A DNA stretch of 10,847 nucleotides. Source: RH-chloro-G1 sp003670575. GTDB lineage: Bacteria; Chloroflexota; Dehalococcoidia; UBA2979. Numbering within the stretch: the first letter of the stretch is position 1; each line of letters begins with the position of its first letter. Under the pieces are notes generated by a model, which ran no database searches, had not been told where the DNA came from, and was given only the letters and a program-made list of their open reading frames with translations. Location of the stretch: NCBI GenBank assembly GCA_947499615.1, contig CANMOP010000037.1:1-10847 (forward strand). Direction: 5' to 3'. Positions 1 to 7,696 of this stretch are shown one piece after another. The translations under genes and the position numbers were made by a program.

Positions 1-127
1 TAGCGTCCACTGCAAGCCCTGCGACCCGCGCGGCCGTTGCGAAGCGCCGCGCCTGCCGATGGCCTCCTGTACACTCACCATGCCTCGCGCGCTGCGCTGG
101 TGGCAGCCCGCGAACGGCTTGCTCGAT
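1..127. other. Left-edge sequence without a recognised gene
   Basis: I find no supportable coding region in this stretch upstream of the tRNA. The open frame that begins at 37 runs straight through the tRNA and into the channel gene in another frame, so it is a shadow. A TACACT hexamer at 70-75 resembles a -10 box for the tRNA, but no -35-like hexamer sits at a suitable distance, so I do not call a promoter. Confidence 0.5.
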
Positions 128-204
128 GCCCTCGTAGCTCAGTGGATCAGAGCAGCGGACTTCTAATCCGCCGGTCGGAAGTTCGAATCTTCCCGGGGGC
201 ACCA
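128..204 (+). tRNA. tRNA-Arg (anticodon UCU)
   Basis: A complete cloverleaf can be drawn. The acceptor stem GCCCTCG (128-134) pairs with CGGGGGC (194-200), including one T-G wobble. The D stem is GCTC/GAGC (137-140 and 150-153). The anticodon stem is GCGGA/TCCGC (155-159 and 167-171) around loop CTTCTAA, with anticodon TCT at 162-164. The variable region has five bases. The T stem GGAAG/CTTCC (177-181 and 189-193) encloses TTCGAAT. The discriminator is A201, and the CCA end is encoded at 202-204. UCU reads AGA and AGG, which are rare arginine codons in this GC-rich sequence. No integrase or duplicated tRNA 3' end is visible nearby, so there is no sign of an integration site. Confidence 0.97.
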
Positions 205-259
205 CTACCGAGTGGAGTTCGATCTCATCGGCGCGCCGCCAGAGGTCGTACCGATTCGC

Positions 260-300
260 CGCGAGTACCCGCAAGCATCGACGTGCCGCCGATACTCGTG
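260..300. other. Hairpin between tRNA-Arg and the channel gene
   Basis: CGCGAGTA (260-267) can pair with TACTCGTG (293-300), giving eight pairs including one G-T. The 25-base loop holds a small inner stem, GCAT (275-278) with GTGC (283-286). There is no T-run after it, so it is not a classical intrinsic terminator. It could end tRNA transcription weakly, structure the leader of the next gene, or be a chance fold. Confidence 0.25.
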
Positions 301-350
301 CGAGCGTCAGCAACATGGCCTCGTGGTCGCCAATCAGCAGGGAGACACCG

Positions 351-923
<573 letters not shown>

Positions 924-968
924 CGCATCGTCCGAAGTCGCCGCTCACCCACGAGCACTGGAGGATAT

Positions 969-1457
969 ATGACCGACGCCGAGACGACCGCCCCCGACAG
1001 CACCGATGCGCAGGCGAGCGGCTCGGCGTTCGAGGCGTTGGCGCAGCAAACGCACCTCGATAGCGCGACGGTGGCAACAATCGCCGAGCGCCTGGACGCG
1101 ATGGATCGCAGCCGGGCGTGGACGCGTGACGCGCTGCACGCCATCGACGACGACGAGCACGCGACGGTCGAGGAACTCGCGCAACAACTGGAGCGCGAAG
1201 TGCTCCGGCTCAAGACGGACATGCGACGACTACGCGCGCTTGCCCTGACGGAGCGGACCGACGCCGGGTATCGCCTCACGCCCCGTGGCATCGCGTTCCT
1301 GGCCGCCGACGACGCTCGGACTGCGCCTCGAAGGAGTGCGCGACCACGCGCGGTTCTTACACTGACTACGCCCGCTGTGCCGGTGGCAGCCTGCCTTGGC
1401 AAGCCACGCGCATCCCCGATCCCGCATAGCGCGCTGCCAGCCGAACCCTCTGGCTAG
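969..1457 (+). CDS. Small winged-helix DNA-binding protein, 3' end probably frameshifted
   Basis: The start is firm: GGAGG (960-964) lies four bases before the ATG. The open frame encodes 162 residues. Residues 1-30 are acidic and Ala/Thr-rich. Residues about 52-112 look like a winged helix, with a 'TVEELAQQL' helix (66-74), a recognition-helix-like stretch rich in Arg and Leu (79-92), and a wing ending in GYRLTPRG (100-107). The closest resemblance is to MarR-like or related regulators, but I cannot name the family. After about residue 115 the protein becomes Pro/Arg/Ala-rich. By my count GC at third positions falls from about 85% to about 58%. The +1 frame (skipping one base) instead reads LGLRLEGVRDHARFLH to a TGA at 1363-1365. 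I infer an indel near 1311-1317 and an original gene of about 130 residues. It faces the efflux pump, with one base between the two stop codons. Confidence 0.68.
   Translation: MTDAETTAPDSTDAQASGSAFEALAQQTHLDSATVATIAERLDAMDRSRAWTRDALHAIDDDEHATVEELAQQLEREVLRLKTDMRRLRALALTERTDAGYRLTPRGIAFLAADDARTAPRRSARPRAVLTLTTPAVPVAACLGKPRASPIPHSALPAEPSG
1383..1407. terminator. Possible bidirectional hairpin between convergent genes
   Basis: GTGGC (1383-1387) pairs with GCCAC (1403-1407), and an inner TGCC/GGCA (1392-1395 and 1398-1401) can extend the stem. As annotated it lies inside the 3' tail of the regulator. If the regulator originally ended at 1365, it would lie 18 bases after that stop and before the end of the efflux pump, where a shared terminator would be expected. 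No T-run follows, so the call is weak. Confidence 0.3.
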
Positions 1458-1458
1458 C

Positions 1459-3003
1459 TCATCGCGTGCTCGCCGCAGACTCCTGCGTCGGACGCGCCAG
1501 AGGTGTCTGATCGACCTCGGCGAGCGGCTCAGGATCCGGCAGGACGGCGGGGAACCACAGCACGGCAACGAGGCCTGCGACCGCGGCGATCGCCATCACC
1601 AGATACGCCTGGTGGATCGCATCCGTCATGCCGAGTTGCAGCGAGGCGAGCACGCTCGGCGGAAGCGCGTTGCGCGCGACCGGATCCAGCAGCGCGCTGG
1701 TACTCACCGCTGCGCCTGCCACATCCTCGCGCGCAAAGAGCGGCTGCATCCGCATGCTGACGATCGTGCCCATTGCCGCCACGCCGAGACTACCCCCGAT
1801 GGAGCGGAAGAACTGCAGCGAGGACGTCGCCACCCCTCGATCGCGCCAGCCGACCGAGCTCTGGACGGAGATCGTAAACGCCACGCTGGAGAAGCCGAAT
1901 CCCAGCCCCATCAGCGACATGATCGCGGCCAGCGTGACCCAACTGCTGTTGCGATCGGTCATCAGGAATCCGGCCTGCGCCGCCACCAACAACAACATCC
2001 CGAGGATCACACTGCGTCGGAAGCCGATGCGTAGCAGCATGCGCCCGCCGATGCCGGCACCAATCGGCCAGCCGATAGTGAGCCATGGCAGCACCAACCC
2101 CACGTCCGTCGCCGTGCCTCCCTGCCCGCCTTGTACGAACATCGGCAGGAACGACGTCGCACCCGACTGAGCCACGCCACACGCGAGGCTACCCAGCGCC
2201 GCGATCCCGAGCACGGGGACCATGAACAGCCGAGGTGGCAGTACCGCCTCCGCCGCCCGCAACTCATGCCAGACGAACACCGCCAATAACACGACCGCCG
2301 CGCCGAGCAGCGTTCCACCCGTCGCGAGGTCGATACCGCCACTGCGATTCGTCGGCGACAGCGCGAACAGCAGCGCCAGCACGCCCGCTCCGAGCAGCGC
2401 GACACCGACGAAGTCGATGCGCCTCGCGTGCTTCTCCACGTGCTCCTCATAGCGCGTCGCCATCAGATAGGTGGCCAGCAGCCCCAGCGGGATAGTCACA
2501 ACGAACACCAGCCGCCAACTGGCGACGGCGATCACCGCGCTGGCGATCGCGGGGCCCACGATGCTGGAAGCCAACCACGCACTGGCAAACACCCATTGGA
2601 TCTTCGCGCGGCGTTCCATCGGGATGGCGTCGCCCATGATCGTCATCGCCGCCGGCACGATCGCCGCTGTGCCCACGCCCACCAGGATTCGGCACGCGAT
2701 GAGCTGCTCCACGTTCTGCACGAAGCAGGACGCCAGCGACCCGAGCATGAACAGCGCCATGCCGAAGTAGTAGATCGGCTTGCGCCCAAACAGGTCCGTA
2801 AGCTTGCCGAAGATCGGAATGGAAACGGTCAGCGCCAGGAGATACGCAGCGAACACCCAACTGTACAGCGCCAGCCCGTCCAGGCTGCCGATGATGGTCG
2901 GCAACGCAGTACCGACCAGTGTCGCGTCCAGCGCGGGCAACACGTTGCCGAGCCAGAGCGCAGCCACGAGAAAGGTGAACGAGCTTCGCTCCGTCGATGT
3001 CAT
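1459..3003 (-). CDS. MFS drug efflux pump, DHA2 (EmrB/QacA) family
   Basis: A 514-residue proton-coupled multidrug exporter of the 14-helix DHA2 type is predicted, with the usual family length. The first helix carries LDATLVGTALPTI (25-37), the family's acidic-residue motif. Motif A is GKLTDLFGRK (66-75) in the loop between helices 2 and 3. Motif C-like SIVGPAIASAVI lies at 147-158 and is followed by SWRLVFVV (162-169). A conserved segment with an RG pair and FFRSIGGSLGVA is at about 389-409. The ATG at 3003 has GGAGG five bases upstream. The open frame continues 55 codons further, but that part is Arg/Cys-rich and has no such signal. The last 25 residues form a polar tail. The winged-helix gene converges on its stop and a near-palindrome sits in its leader, so local repression is possible. 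The substrate cannot be read from sequence. Confidence 0.92.
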   Translation of the reverse strand: MTSTERSSFTFLVAALWLGNVLPALDATLVGTALPTIIGSLDGLALYSWVFAAYLLALTVSIPIFGKLTDLFGRKPIYYFGMALFMLGSLASCFVQNVEQLIACRILVGVGTAAIVPAAMTIMGDAIPMERRAKIQWVFASAWLASSIVGPAIASAVIAVASWRLVFVVTIPLGLLATYLMATRYEEHVEKHARRIDFVGVALLGAGVLALLFALSPTNRSGGIDLATGGTLLGAAVVLLAVFVWHELRAAEAVLPPRLFMVPVLGIAALGSLACGVAQSGATSFLPMFVQGGQGGTATDVGLVLPWLTIGWPIGAGIGGRMLLRIGFRRSVILGMLLLVAAQAGFLMTDRNSSWVTLAAIMSLMGLGFGFSSVAFTISVQSSVGWRDRGVATSSLQFFRSIGGSLGVAAMGTIVSMRMQPLFAREDVAGAAVSTSALLDPVARNALPPSVLASLQLGMTDAIHQAYLVMAIAAVAGLVAVLWFPAVLPDPEPLAEVDQTPLARPTQESAASTR

Positions 3004-3017
3004 CGGCGCCTCCGACA

Positions 3018-3033
3018 GTACATACGTAAATAC
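3018..3033. promoter_or_regulatory. AT-rich near-palindrome in the efflux-pump leader (candidate operator)
   Basis: GTACATACGTAAATAC has dyad symmetry around 3025/3026 with six of eight base pairs matched. It lies 14 bases upstream of the pump's ATG, just before the SD. It is AT-rich in an otherwise GC-rich region. A -10-like TACACT (minus strand, 3042-3047) lies upstream of it, without a recognisable -35. The placement suits a repressor site of the TetR or MarR kind. This is inference; no cognate regulator is shown. Confidence 0.35.
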
Positions 3034-3225
3034 CTTGCCGCAGTGTAGCGCCACAGCCGCTCCCTGGGCCGCGCAACTCATCGAGCAGTTCGCGCGTGGC
3101 GGCCCTCGCAGCGCCTGCGAGCGAGGACTGCGGCGCGCACCGGCACGGCGTCGATGCAGGCATCTCACAGTCTTCCGCGAGCGCTCCGAAGGCGAGTCAT
3201 CGCCGCGAAATGCAGTGTTGGGGGC

Positions 3226-3245
3226 AGGTCGCGGGCACCGGACCT
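3226..3245 (-). terminator. Hairpin just after the DedA gene
   Basis: On the minus strand AGGTC-CGG, loop TGC, CCG-(bulged C)-GACCT forms an eight-pair hairpin starting 14 bases after the DedA stop. It could end that transcript before the efflux-pump gene. No T-run follows, so it may instead be an mRNA-stabilising fold or chance. The rest of the 255-base gap (3004-3258) holds no gene I can support. Confidence 0.3.
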
Positions 3246-3258
3246 CACTCGCGGTTGG

Positions 3259-4365
3259 CTAGTCCTCGCGTTGTCCGCGCAACGCGGCACGCGTGGCACG
3301 CGTGGCACCGCCATGTGCAATCTCGAGGACGATTGCGAACACTGCCCATCGCACCGCTGGCGCGGAGAATACGAGCGCCGCCAGGAGCGAGCCACCTCGC
3401 GGCGTTGCGCTGCTCATGAGATCCAGCACTCCCCACGTGACCAGCAACGGCGCGGCCCCGGTCAGCAGCAGTCGCACGGGCATCGCGAAACGGTCCAGGC
3501 GCAGCAGCCGGTATCCCACCACCACCGCGGCCGCCATCACCAGGAACGCGGGCCAGCCGAGCACGAGGTAACGCACGCCCTCCGCGCGCAGCAGCCCGAA
3601 GTTCGCCTCGTTGCCCAGCAGCCGCAGCACCGACGCGCCGAGGCCGATCAAGGCGTTGGCCGCGAACAGTCCAGCGAGCCCCGCGAGCAGGCCGTCCAGC
3701 GTCGCCTCACCGGCCGAGCCGCGCACCCCGACCACCGTCATGGCAACCCGCCGGATCGTGCGCGCGCCCAGTACGACGACTGCCAGCCCACCCACGGACC
3801 ACAGCGCGCTTGCCGGCAACGCGAGCCGCGCGAGCAGGTGCAACGCCGGTGTGCCGAGGTAGTACCCGAGCAACGTGAACCCACACAGGTACAGGAATCC
3901 ACCGACCGCGAGCGCGGGGAAGAACGTCCGCGGCGGCACGCCAGCGATCCCGCACGCCACGACGGTCACGATGCGCAACCCCGGCACCAAGCGCCCGACG
4001 ATGATCGATCGCGTGCCGTGCCGGAGCAGCTGCTCCTCGCCGCGTTGCAACTGGTCCGGGCCGACGCCGATGTAACGCCCGTACTTCTCTACCACCGGTC
4101 GCCCGAATCTTCGGCCCAGTGTGTAGAGCACGCCCGCACCCAACATTGTGGCGACCTGCTCGACGATCAGCACCGAGGCGAGCGTCGCGTGGCCACGAGC
4201 CACCTCGACGCCGGCGAGCACCATGCTCACGTCGCCGGGAAAGAGAAACGGCACCCCGGTCTCCTCGATGAAGATCACGAGGCCAATGGCCAGCAGCACG
4301 TGTTCGCCGAGCACGGCCTGCGCGAACGCGATCAGTGCGACCAGGGAATCGATGAGATTGCCCAC
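3259..4365 (-). CDS. DedA/VTT-domain membrane protein with extra C-terminal membrane region
   Basis: Residues 1 to about 205 match the DedA (SNARE-associated, VTT) family. An EETGVPFLFPGD stretch (34-45) lies in a re-entrant hydrophobic region, an Arg/Gly-rich segment 'YTLGRRFGRP' is at 81-90, and the hallmark GRLVPGLR (124-131) is followed by an Ile/Val-rich helix. DedA proteins act in the cytoplasmic membrane; several are lipid carrier flippases or are needed for membrane potential and stress tolerance. Typical members have about 200-220 residues, but this one has 368. The extra 160 residues contain about four more hydrophobic segments (roughly 223-250, 264-288, 296-315 and 326-350) and match nothing I recognise. 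The start is GTG, with GGGAGGG about eight bases upstream. The MFS gene ends 54 bases upstream on the same strand, so the two are probably cotranscribed. A 9-base tandem repeat lies near the 3' end. Confidence 0.85.
   Translation of the reverse strand: MGNLIDSLVALIAFAQAVLGEHVLLAIGLVIFIEETGVPFLFPGDVSMVLAGVEVARGHATLASVLIVEQVATMLGAGVLYTLGRRFGRPVVEKYGRYIGVGPDQLQRGEEQLLRHGTRSIIVGRLVPGLRIVTVVACGIAGVPPRTFFPALAVGGFLYLCGFTLLGYYLGTPALHLLARLALPASALWSVGGLAVVVLGARTIRRVAMTVVGVRGSAGEATLDGLLAGLAGLFAANALIGLGASVLRLLGNEANFGLLRAEGVRYLVLGWPAFLVMAAAVVVGYRLLRLDRFAMPVRLLLTGAAPLLVTWGVLDLMSSATPRGGSLLAALVFSAPAVRWAVFAIVLEIAHGGATRATRAALRGQRED
3286..3308. repeat. Tandem 9-base repeat inside the DedA 3' end
   Basis: The unit GGCACGCGT occurs twice in a row (3286-3294 and 3295-3303), followed by a partial GGCAC. 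On the coding (minus) strand it specifies the repeated ATRATR near the C-terminus of the DedA-like protein. The length is a multiple of three, so gain or loss of a unit keeps the frame. Confidence 0.8.
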
Positions 4366-4419
4366 CGTTGCTGCCCTCCCCGCATGTCCGCGGTGGCCGA
4401 CCAGCCCTCGCTGCGCGCG

Positions 4420-5718
4420 CTACCTCGTCGCGACCGGCTCGCCAGCGATCTCGGTGGCGCGTTCAGACGATCGTACGCGCGTGGGTGGCTTGAGGAACAC
4501 GAGGAATAACGATCCAAGCCCAGCGAGTAGCGCCAATACCGTGAAGATGAGTGTATAGCTGCCGAACGCATCGAACGCGATACCCGCAATCACGGGTGAA
4601 ACCACCGCCCCGGCCGTCACGACTGTGGACGAGATGCCCATGATCGACCCGAACGACCGCGATCCAAAGTACTCCGCCCGCATGGTCACGATCACCGGGA
4701 CGCGCGCCCCCCAGCACAGCCCGTTCAGCAGCGCGAAGCCCGTCACCATCCAGATCGAGTGGCCGTACGCCAGTAGCAGCAGCGCGATCGCGTGCCCGAT
4801 CATGCAGAGGAAGATGACGAATCGCGAGCTGGTCCGATCGCTCGCCCAACCGCCAAGCGGTCGACCGATGAGGTTGGTGACGGTCTGCACCGTGATCATC
4901 CCTGCCGCCAGCCGCAACGAGTAACCCAGCGACTCCGTGGCGTGCGCCGTGAAGTGCACCTGCACCACCGACACCACCAACACCGACGACATGTGCGCCA
5001 ACGAGATGAGCCAGAAGGCACTGGTTCGCAGCGCCTCCCGTGTGGTGAAGCTGCCATCGTCGACGATCGCGCCTTCCTCGGGGCGAGAACCATCGGCGGC
5101 GGGCGGCGCGGGTGCGCGACCATCGGGCAGCAGGCCGTACTGCTCCGGGCGGTGGCGGATCAATTGCACCACCGGCAGCCCGACCGCCAGCACGATGACA
5201 CCGGAGATGTTCGCCGTGGTACGCCAACCCCAGAGCTCCAGGGAAATCACGACAAGCGGCAGGATGAACCCGCCCAGCGCGCCGCCGAGCAGCGCCAGCC
5301 CCATCGCCATGGAGCGCTTCTCGTCGAACCAGTTCACGATCGCCGTCGTCAACGAGAGGAAGCCGGCCATCGATGAGCCGACGGCCATGATCAGGAATGC
5401 CGCGTAGAACCCCGACACCGAGTCGATCCGAGCGAACAGGAAAAAGCCGCCGCCGAAGATCAGCGTGCCCACACGCATGACGTTGCGTGGCCCGAAGCGA
5501 TCGATCATCCAGCCCTGGAACGGCCCCAGCAGCCCTTCCTCCACTCGCATGAAGGCGAAGGCGCCAGCCAGCGTCGTCCGGCTCCAGCCGTACTCGCGCT
5601 GCAAGAGCACAACGTACGTCCCAAACGCCTGCTGCAGCAGCCCGGAGGGCATCGCCTGACACACGATCGCCGCGCCCACGATCCACCAGCCGTAGAAGAA
5701 TGGTCGCGGCCACCGCAC
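4420..5718 (-). CDS. MFS transporter, oxalate/formate antiporter-like (MFS_1)
   Basis: A 432-residue, 12-helix major facilitator carrier is predicted. It opens with FFYGWWIVGAA (7-17), typical of the OFA/monocarboxylate-type group. The family loop GWMIDRFGPRNVM follows helix 2 (69-81), and its second-half counterpart GRPLGGWASDR is at 285-295. A hydrophilic central loop (about 188-230) contains RHRPEQYGLLPDG and a Pro/Ala/acidic stretch. Such carriers move small carboxylates or similar anions; the substrate here is unknown. I chose GTG at 5718 because an AGGGGG sequence lies about seven bases upstream. An ATG six codons further up (5736) has no SD and is the alternative. The much longer open frame extending to 6921 is antisense to the ABC gene and is rejected. 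The gene diverges from the ABC exporter and precedes DedA by 54 bases. Confidence 0.86.
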   Translation of the reverse strand: MRWPRPFFYGWWIVGAAIVCQAMPSGLLQQAFGTYVVLLQREYGWSRTTLAGAFAFMRVEEGLLGPFQGWMIDRFGPRNVMRVGTLIFGGGFFLFARIDSVSGFYAAFLIMAVGSSMAGFLSLTTAIVNWFDEKRSMAMGLALLGGALGGFILPLVVISLELWGWRTTANISGVIVLAVGLPVVQLIRHRPEQYGLLPDGRAPAPPAADGSRPEEGAIVDDGSFTTREALRTSAFWLISLAHMSSVLVVSVVQVHFTAHATESLGYSLRLAAGMITVQTVTNLIGRPLGGWASDRTSSRFVIFLCMIGHAIALLLLAYGHSIWMVTGFALLNGLCWGARVPVIVTMRAEYFGSRSFGSIMGISSTVVTAGAVVSPVIAGIAFDAFGSYTLIFTVLALLAGLGSLFLVFLKPPTRVRSSERATEIAGEPVATR

Positions 5719-5749
5719 GTGAAATGCCCCCTGCATATCGAAGATGCCG

Positions 5750-5778
5750 AGTGTATGGCGGGCTCCGCGTCCCGTCAC
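5750..5778 (-). promoter_or_regulatory. Candidate sigma-70-like promoter for the MFS gene
   Basis: On the minus strand, GTGACG (5773-5778) and TACACT (5750-5755) are separated by exactly 17 bases. Each matches four of six consensus bases. Transcription would begin near 5743, giving a leader of about 25 bases before the GTG at 5718 and placing the AGGGGG sequence inside the transcript. This supports the GTG start over the ATG at 5736. TACACT hexamers are expected about twice by chance in this window, so the spacing is the main support. Confidence 0.4.
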
Positions 5779-5802
5779 CCGCCGCGCATTCCCCGCCAGT
5801 GC

Positions 5803-5808
5803 TAGCAT
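5803..5808 (+). promoter_or_regulatory. -10-like TAGCAT placed for a leaderless ABC transcript
   Basis: TAGCAT lies six bases before the ABC gene's ATG, so a start of transcription at or next to the ATG would be in register. The ATG has no SD, unlike most neighbouring genes. TANNNT at this spacing is known upstream of leaderless genes in several bacterial groups. No -35 is apparent. Confidence 0.33.
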
Positions 5809-5814
5809 CGACGG

Positions 5815-7635
5815 ATGCGATGGCGAAATGACCAGCGGCCCACCGGCCCGAAGCGGCAGTTGTTTCCGCGCATCCTCCTGCTGTTCCTCCCCTACCGCGT
5901 CATGGCGGCCCTCCTGGTACTGCTGATCGCGCTCGGCGCAGCGCTGGATCTGGTGCCGGTGCTCCTCATCAAGTGGATCATCGATGCAGCGGCCCCCGGC
6001 GGCGGCGGGCGTCCGGTGATCGATCGAGCATTCCTGATGTTGGTCGGCGCGATCCTCGGGTCTGGCCTCGTCGGCGTCGCCAGTGGATGGGTCAATCAGA
6101 CCATCGGCCAGGGCGTGATGCAGAGGCTGCGATCCGACCTGCACGACCACCTGCAGCAGCTCTCTGTCCGGTTCTACACGCAGACACGCACCGGCGAGAT
6201 CCTCTCGCGCGTGTCCACCGACGTGAACGGCGTGCAGGACGCCGTCACCGGCACGTTCACCGAATTCATGCAGAACGCGATCACGCTGACGTTGGCGATG
6301 GCGTTGATGTGGACGCTGCACTGGCAACTCGCCGTCTTCGCGTTGGTCGTGCTGCCGTTCTGGGCGTGGCCCACGATGAAGCTCGGGCAGGTGCAGCGCG
6401 CACTGATCCGTCGCTGGCACGAGGAGAGCGCGAACATGGCGTCGCAACTGGAGGAGACGCTCTCCGTGTCCGGCTCCATGCTCGTCAAGACCTTCGGCCG
6501 CCAGGAACACGAGGCCGCGAAGTTCGAGCAGTCCAACCGCACACTGCGTGAGATCGCGATCCGCCGAATGATGGCGGGGCGGTGGTTCAATATGGCCACC
6601 GGCCTCTTCGGCGGACTCGCACCCGGCGTGATCTACTGGTACGGCGGGCGCGCCGTGGTGGACGAAACGTTGACCCTCGGCGCTGTCGTGGCGATGGCGG
6701 TGCTCACGCAACGGGTGTTCCAGCCGTTCGCCGCAATCGCGCGCGTGAACACGACGATCCTCTCGTCGATGGCGCTGTTCGAGCGCATCTTCGAGTACCT
6801 CGACCTCCCGGTGGAGGTGCAGGAGCGCCCTGCCGCAACGGCACTGACGCGTGTGCGCGGCGATGTGCGCTACGAGGGCGTGTCGTTTGGCTACGTTGTC
6901 GGCTCCCCCGAGGCGCTGCACGCCATCGACATGGTGATCGAGCCGGGACAGATGGCGGCGCTGGTTGGTCCGTCCGGGGCCGGCAAGACCACCGTGACCT
7001 ATCTGCTACAGCGCTTCTACGATCCGGTGGTCGGTCGCGTTCTGATCGATGGCAACGACGCACGCGACCTCACGCTCGCCTCGATCGCGAACGCGGTGGG
7101 CGCAGTGATGCAGGACACGTATCTCTTCCACTGCTCGCTTGCCGACAACATTCGCTACGGCCAACTGGATGCGAGCGACGAGGCGGTACGCGCCGCCGCC
7201 GACGCTGCCGGTCTGGACGAGATGATCGAACGGCTCCCGGAAGGTCTGGCGACCGTGGTCGGCGAGCGAGGCTACCGACTGTCCGGCGGCGAGAAGCAGC
7301 GTGTCGCGATCGCGCGAGCGGTACTCAAGGACCCGCCGATCCTCGTGCTGGACGAGGCGACAGCGTCCCTCGACTCGCGGCTCGAGCGCGAGATTCGCGA
7401 ATCCACCGCGCGGCTCGCGAAGGGCCGCACGACGATTGTGATCGCCCACCGCCTGTCCACCGTGCTGGCAGCGGACGTGATCTTCGTCTTCGACCACGGT
7501 GAGATCGTCGAACGCGGCCGCCACGCCGAACTGCTCGCACAGGGCGGGCTCTACGCGAGCCTCTACAGCGAGCAGTTCGAGGTGCAGGCACCCGACGAGC
7601 AGTCGATCCAACCGGAGCCGACACCCGCGCGCTGA
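5815..7635 (+). CDS. ABC exporter half-transporter (fused membrane and ATPase domains)
   Basis: A 606-residue MsbA/MDR-like half exporter that would work as a dimer. The N-terminal membrane domain (about 20-320) has six predicted helices; the segment near 120-142 (RFYTQTRTGEILSRVSTDV) is typical of this fold. The ATPase domain contains all the required parts: Walker A GPSGAGKTT (385-393), Q-loop MQD (432-434), signature LSGGEKQR (489-496), Walker B ILVLDEA (509-515), D-loop SLD (518-520) and switch His545 in AHR. The enzyme therefore looks competent for ATP hydrolysis. The C-terminal 20 residues are acidic and Pro-rich. No SD precedes the ATG, and a -10-like box suggests a leaderless message. 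It stands alone on the + strand, so a homodimer is more likely than a heterodimer. The substrate (lipid, drug or peptide) is not readable. Confidence 0.93.
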   Translation: MRWRNDQRPTGPKRQLFPRILLLFLPYRVMAALLVLLIALGAALDLVPVLLIKWIIDAAAPGGGGRPVIDRAFLMLVGAILGSGLVGVASGWVNQTIGQGVMQRLRSDLHDHLQQLSVRFYTQTRTGEILSRVSTDVNGVQDAVTGTFTEFMQNAITLTLAMALMWTLHWQLAVFALVVLPFWAWPTMKLGQVQRALIRRWHEESANMASQLEETLSVSGSMLVKTFGRQEHEAAKFEQSNRTLREIAIRRMMAGRWFNMATGLFGGLAPGVIYWYGGRAVVDETLTLGAVVAMAVLTQRVFQPFAAIARVNTTILSSMALFERIFEYLDLPVEVQERPAATALTRVRGDVRYEGVSFGYVVGSPEALHAIDMVIEPGQMAALVGPSGAGKTTVTYLLQRFYDPVVGRVLIDGNDARDLTLASIANAVGAVMQDTYLFHCSLADNIRYGQLDASDEAVRAAADAAGLDEMIERLPEGLATVVGERGYRLSGGEKQRVAIARAVLKDPPILVLDEATASLDSRLEREIRESTARLAKGRTTIVIAHRLSTVLAADVIFVFDHGEIVERGRHAELLAQGGLYASLYSEQFEVQAPDEQSIQPEPTPAR

Positions 7636-7639
7636 CGCT

Positions 7640-7656
7640 CCAGCCCCTTCGGGTGG
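7640..7656. terminator. Hairpin between the convergent ABC and SH3b genes
   Basis: CCA-(G bulge)-CCC, loop CTTC, GGG-TGG forms a six-pair hairpin four bases after the ABC stop, in the 61-base gap between two convergent genes. It could work in both directions. There is no T-run, so it is a weak terminator candidate. Confidence 0.4.
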
Positions 7657-7696
7657 TCACTGATGAGCGGGGCGCGTCGACCTCGATTCGCGCGCG

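Noticed and set aside
70..75. TACACT seen upstream of the tRNA, the pump and the MFS gene as a shared promoter element
   Set aside because: About two copies are expected by chance in a window of this size and base composition, another lies inside a gene near 1358, and only the MFS copy has a -35-like partner at 17 bases.
128..350. tRNA-associated integration site for a mobile element
   Set aside because: No repeat of the tRNA 3' end and no integrase or phage gene occurs in the window.
3004..3168. N-terminal 55-codon extension of the efflux pump
   Set aside because: The extension is Arg/Cys-rich, lacks an SD and would put a hydrophilic tail before the first helix; the ATG at 3003 has a perfect GGAGG.
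3170..3258. T-box or other riboswitch in the gap before the pump gene
   Set aside because: A GGGCACCGG-like string recalls a T-box bulge, but it is on the wrong strand for the pump and the conserved specifier and antiterminator elements are missing.
3154..4509. 451-residue plus-strand open frame
   Set aside because: It is antisense to the DedA gene and is extremely rich in Arg, His and Gln, with no domain. It is a shadow frame.
5737..6921. Long minus-strand open frame that extends the MFS protein by about 395 residues
   Set aside because: It is exactly antisense to the well-supported ABC exporter and is rich in His, Arg, Asp and Gln, as expected for a shadow of GC-biased codons. The MFS family signature begins only after 5718.
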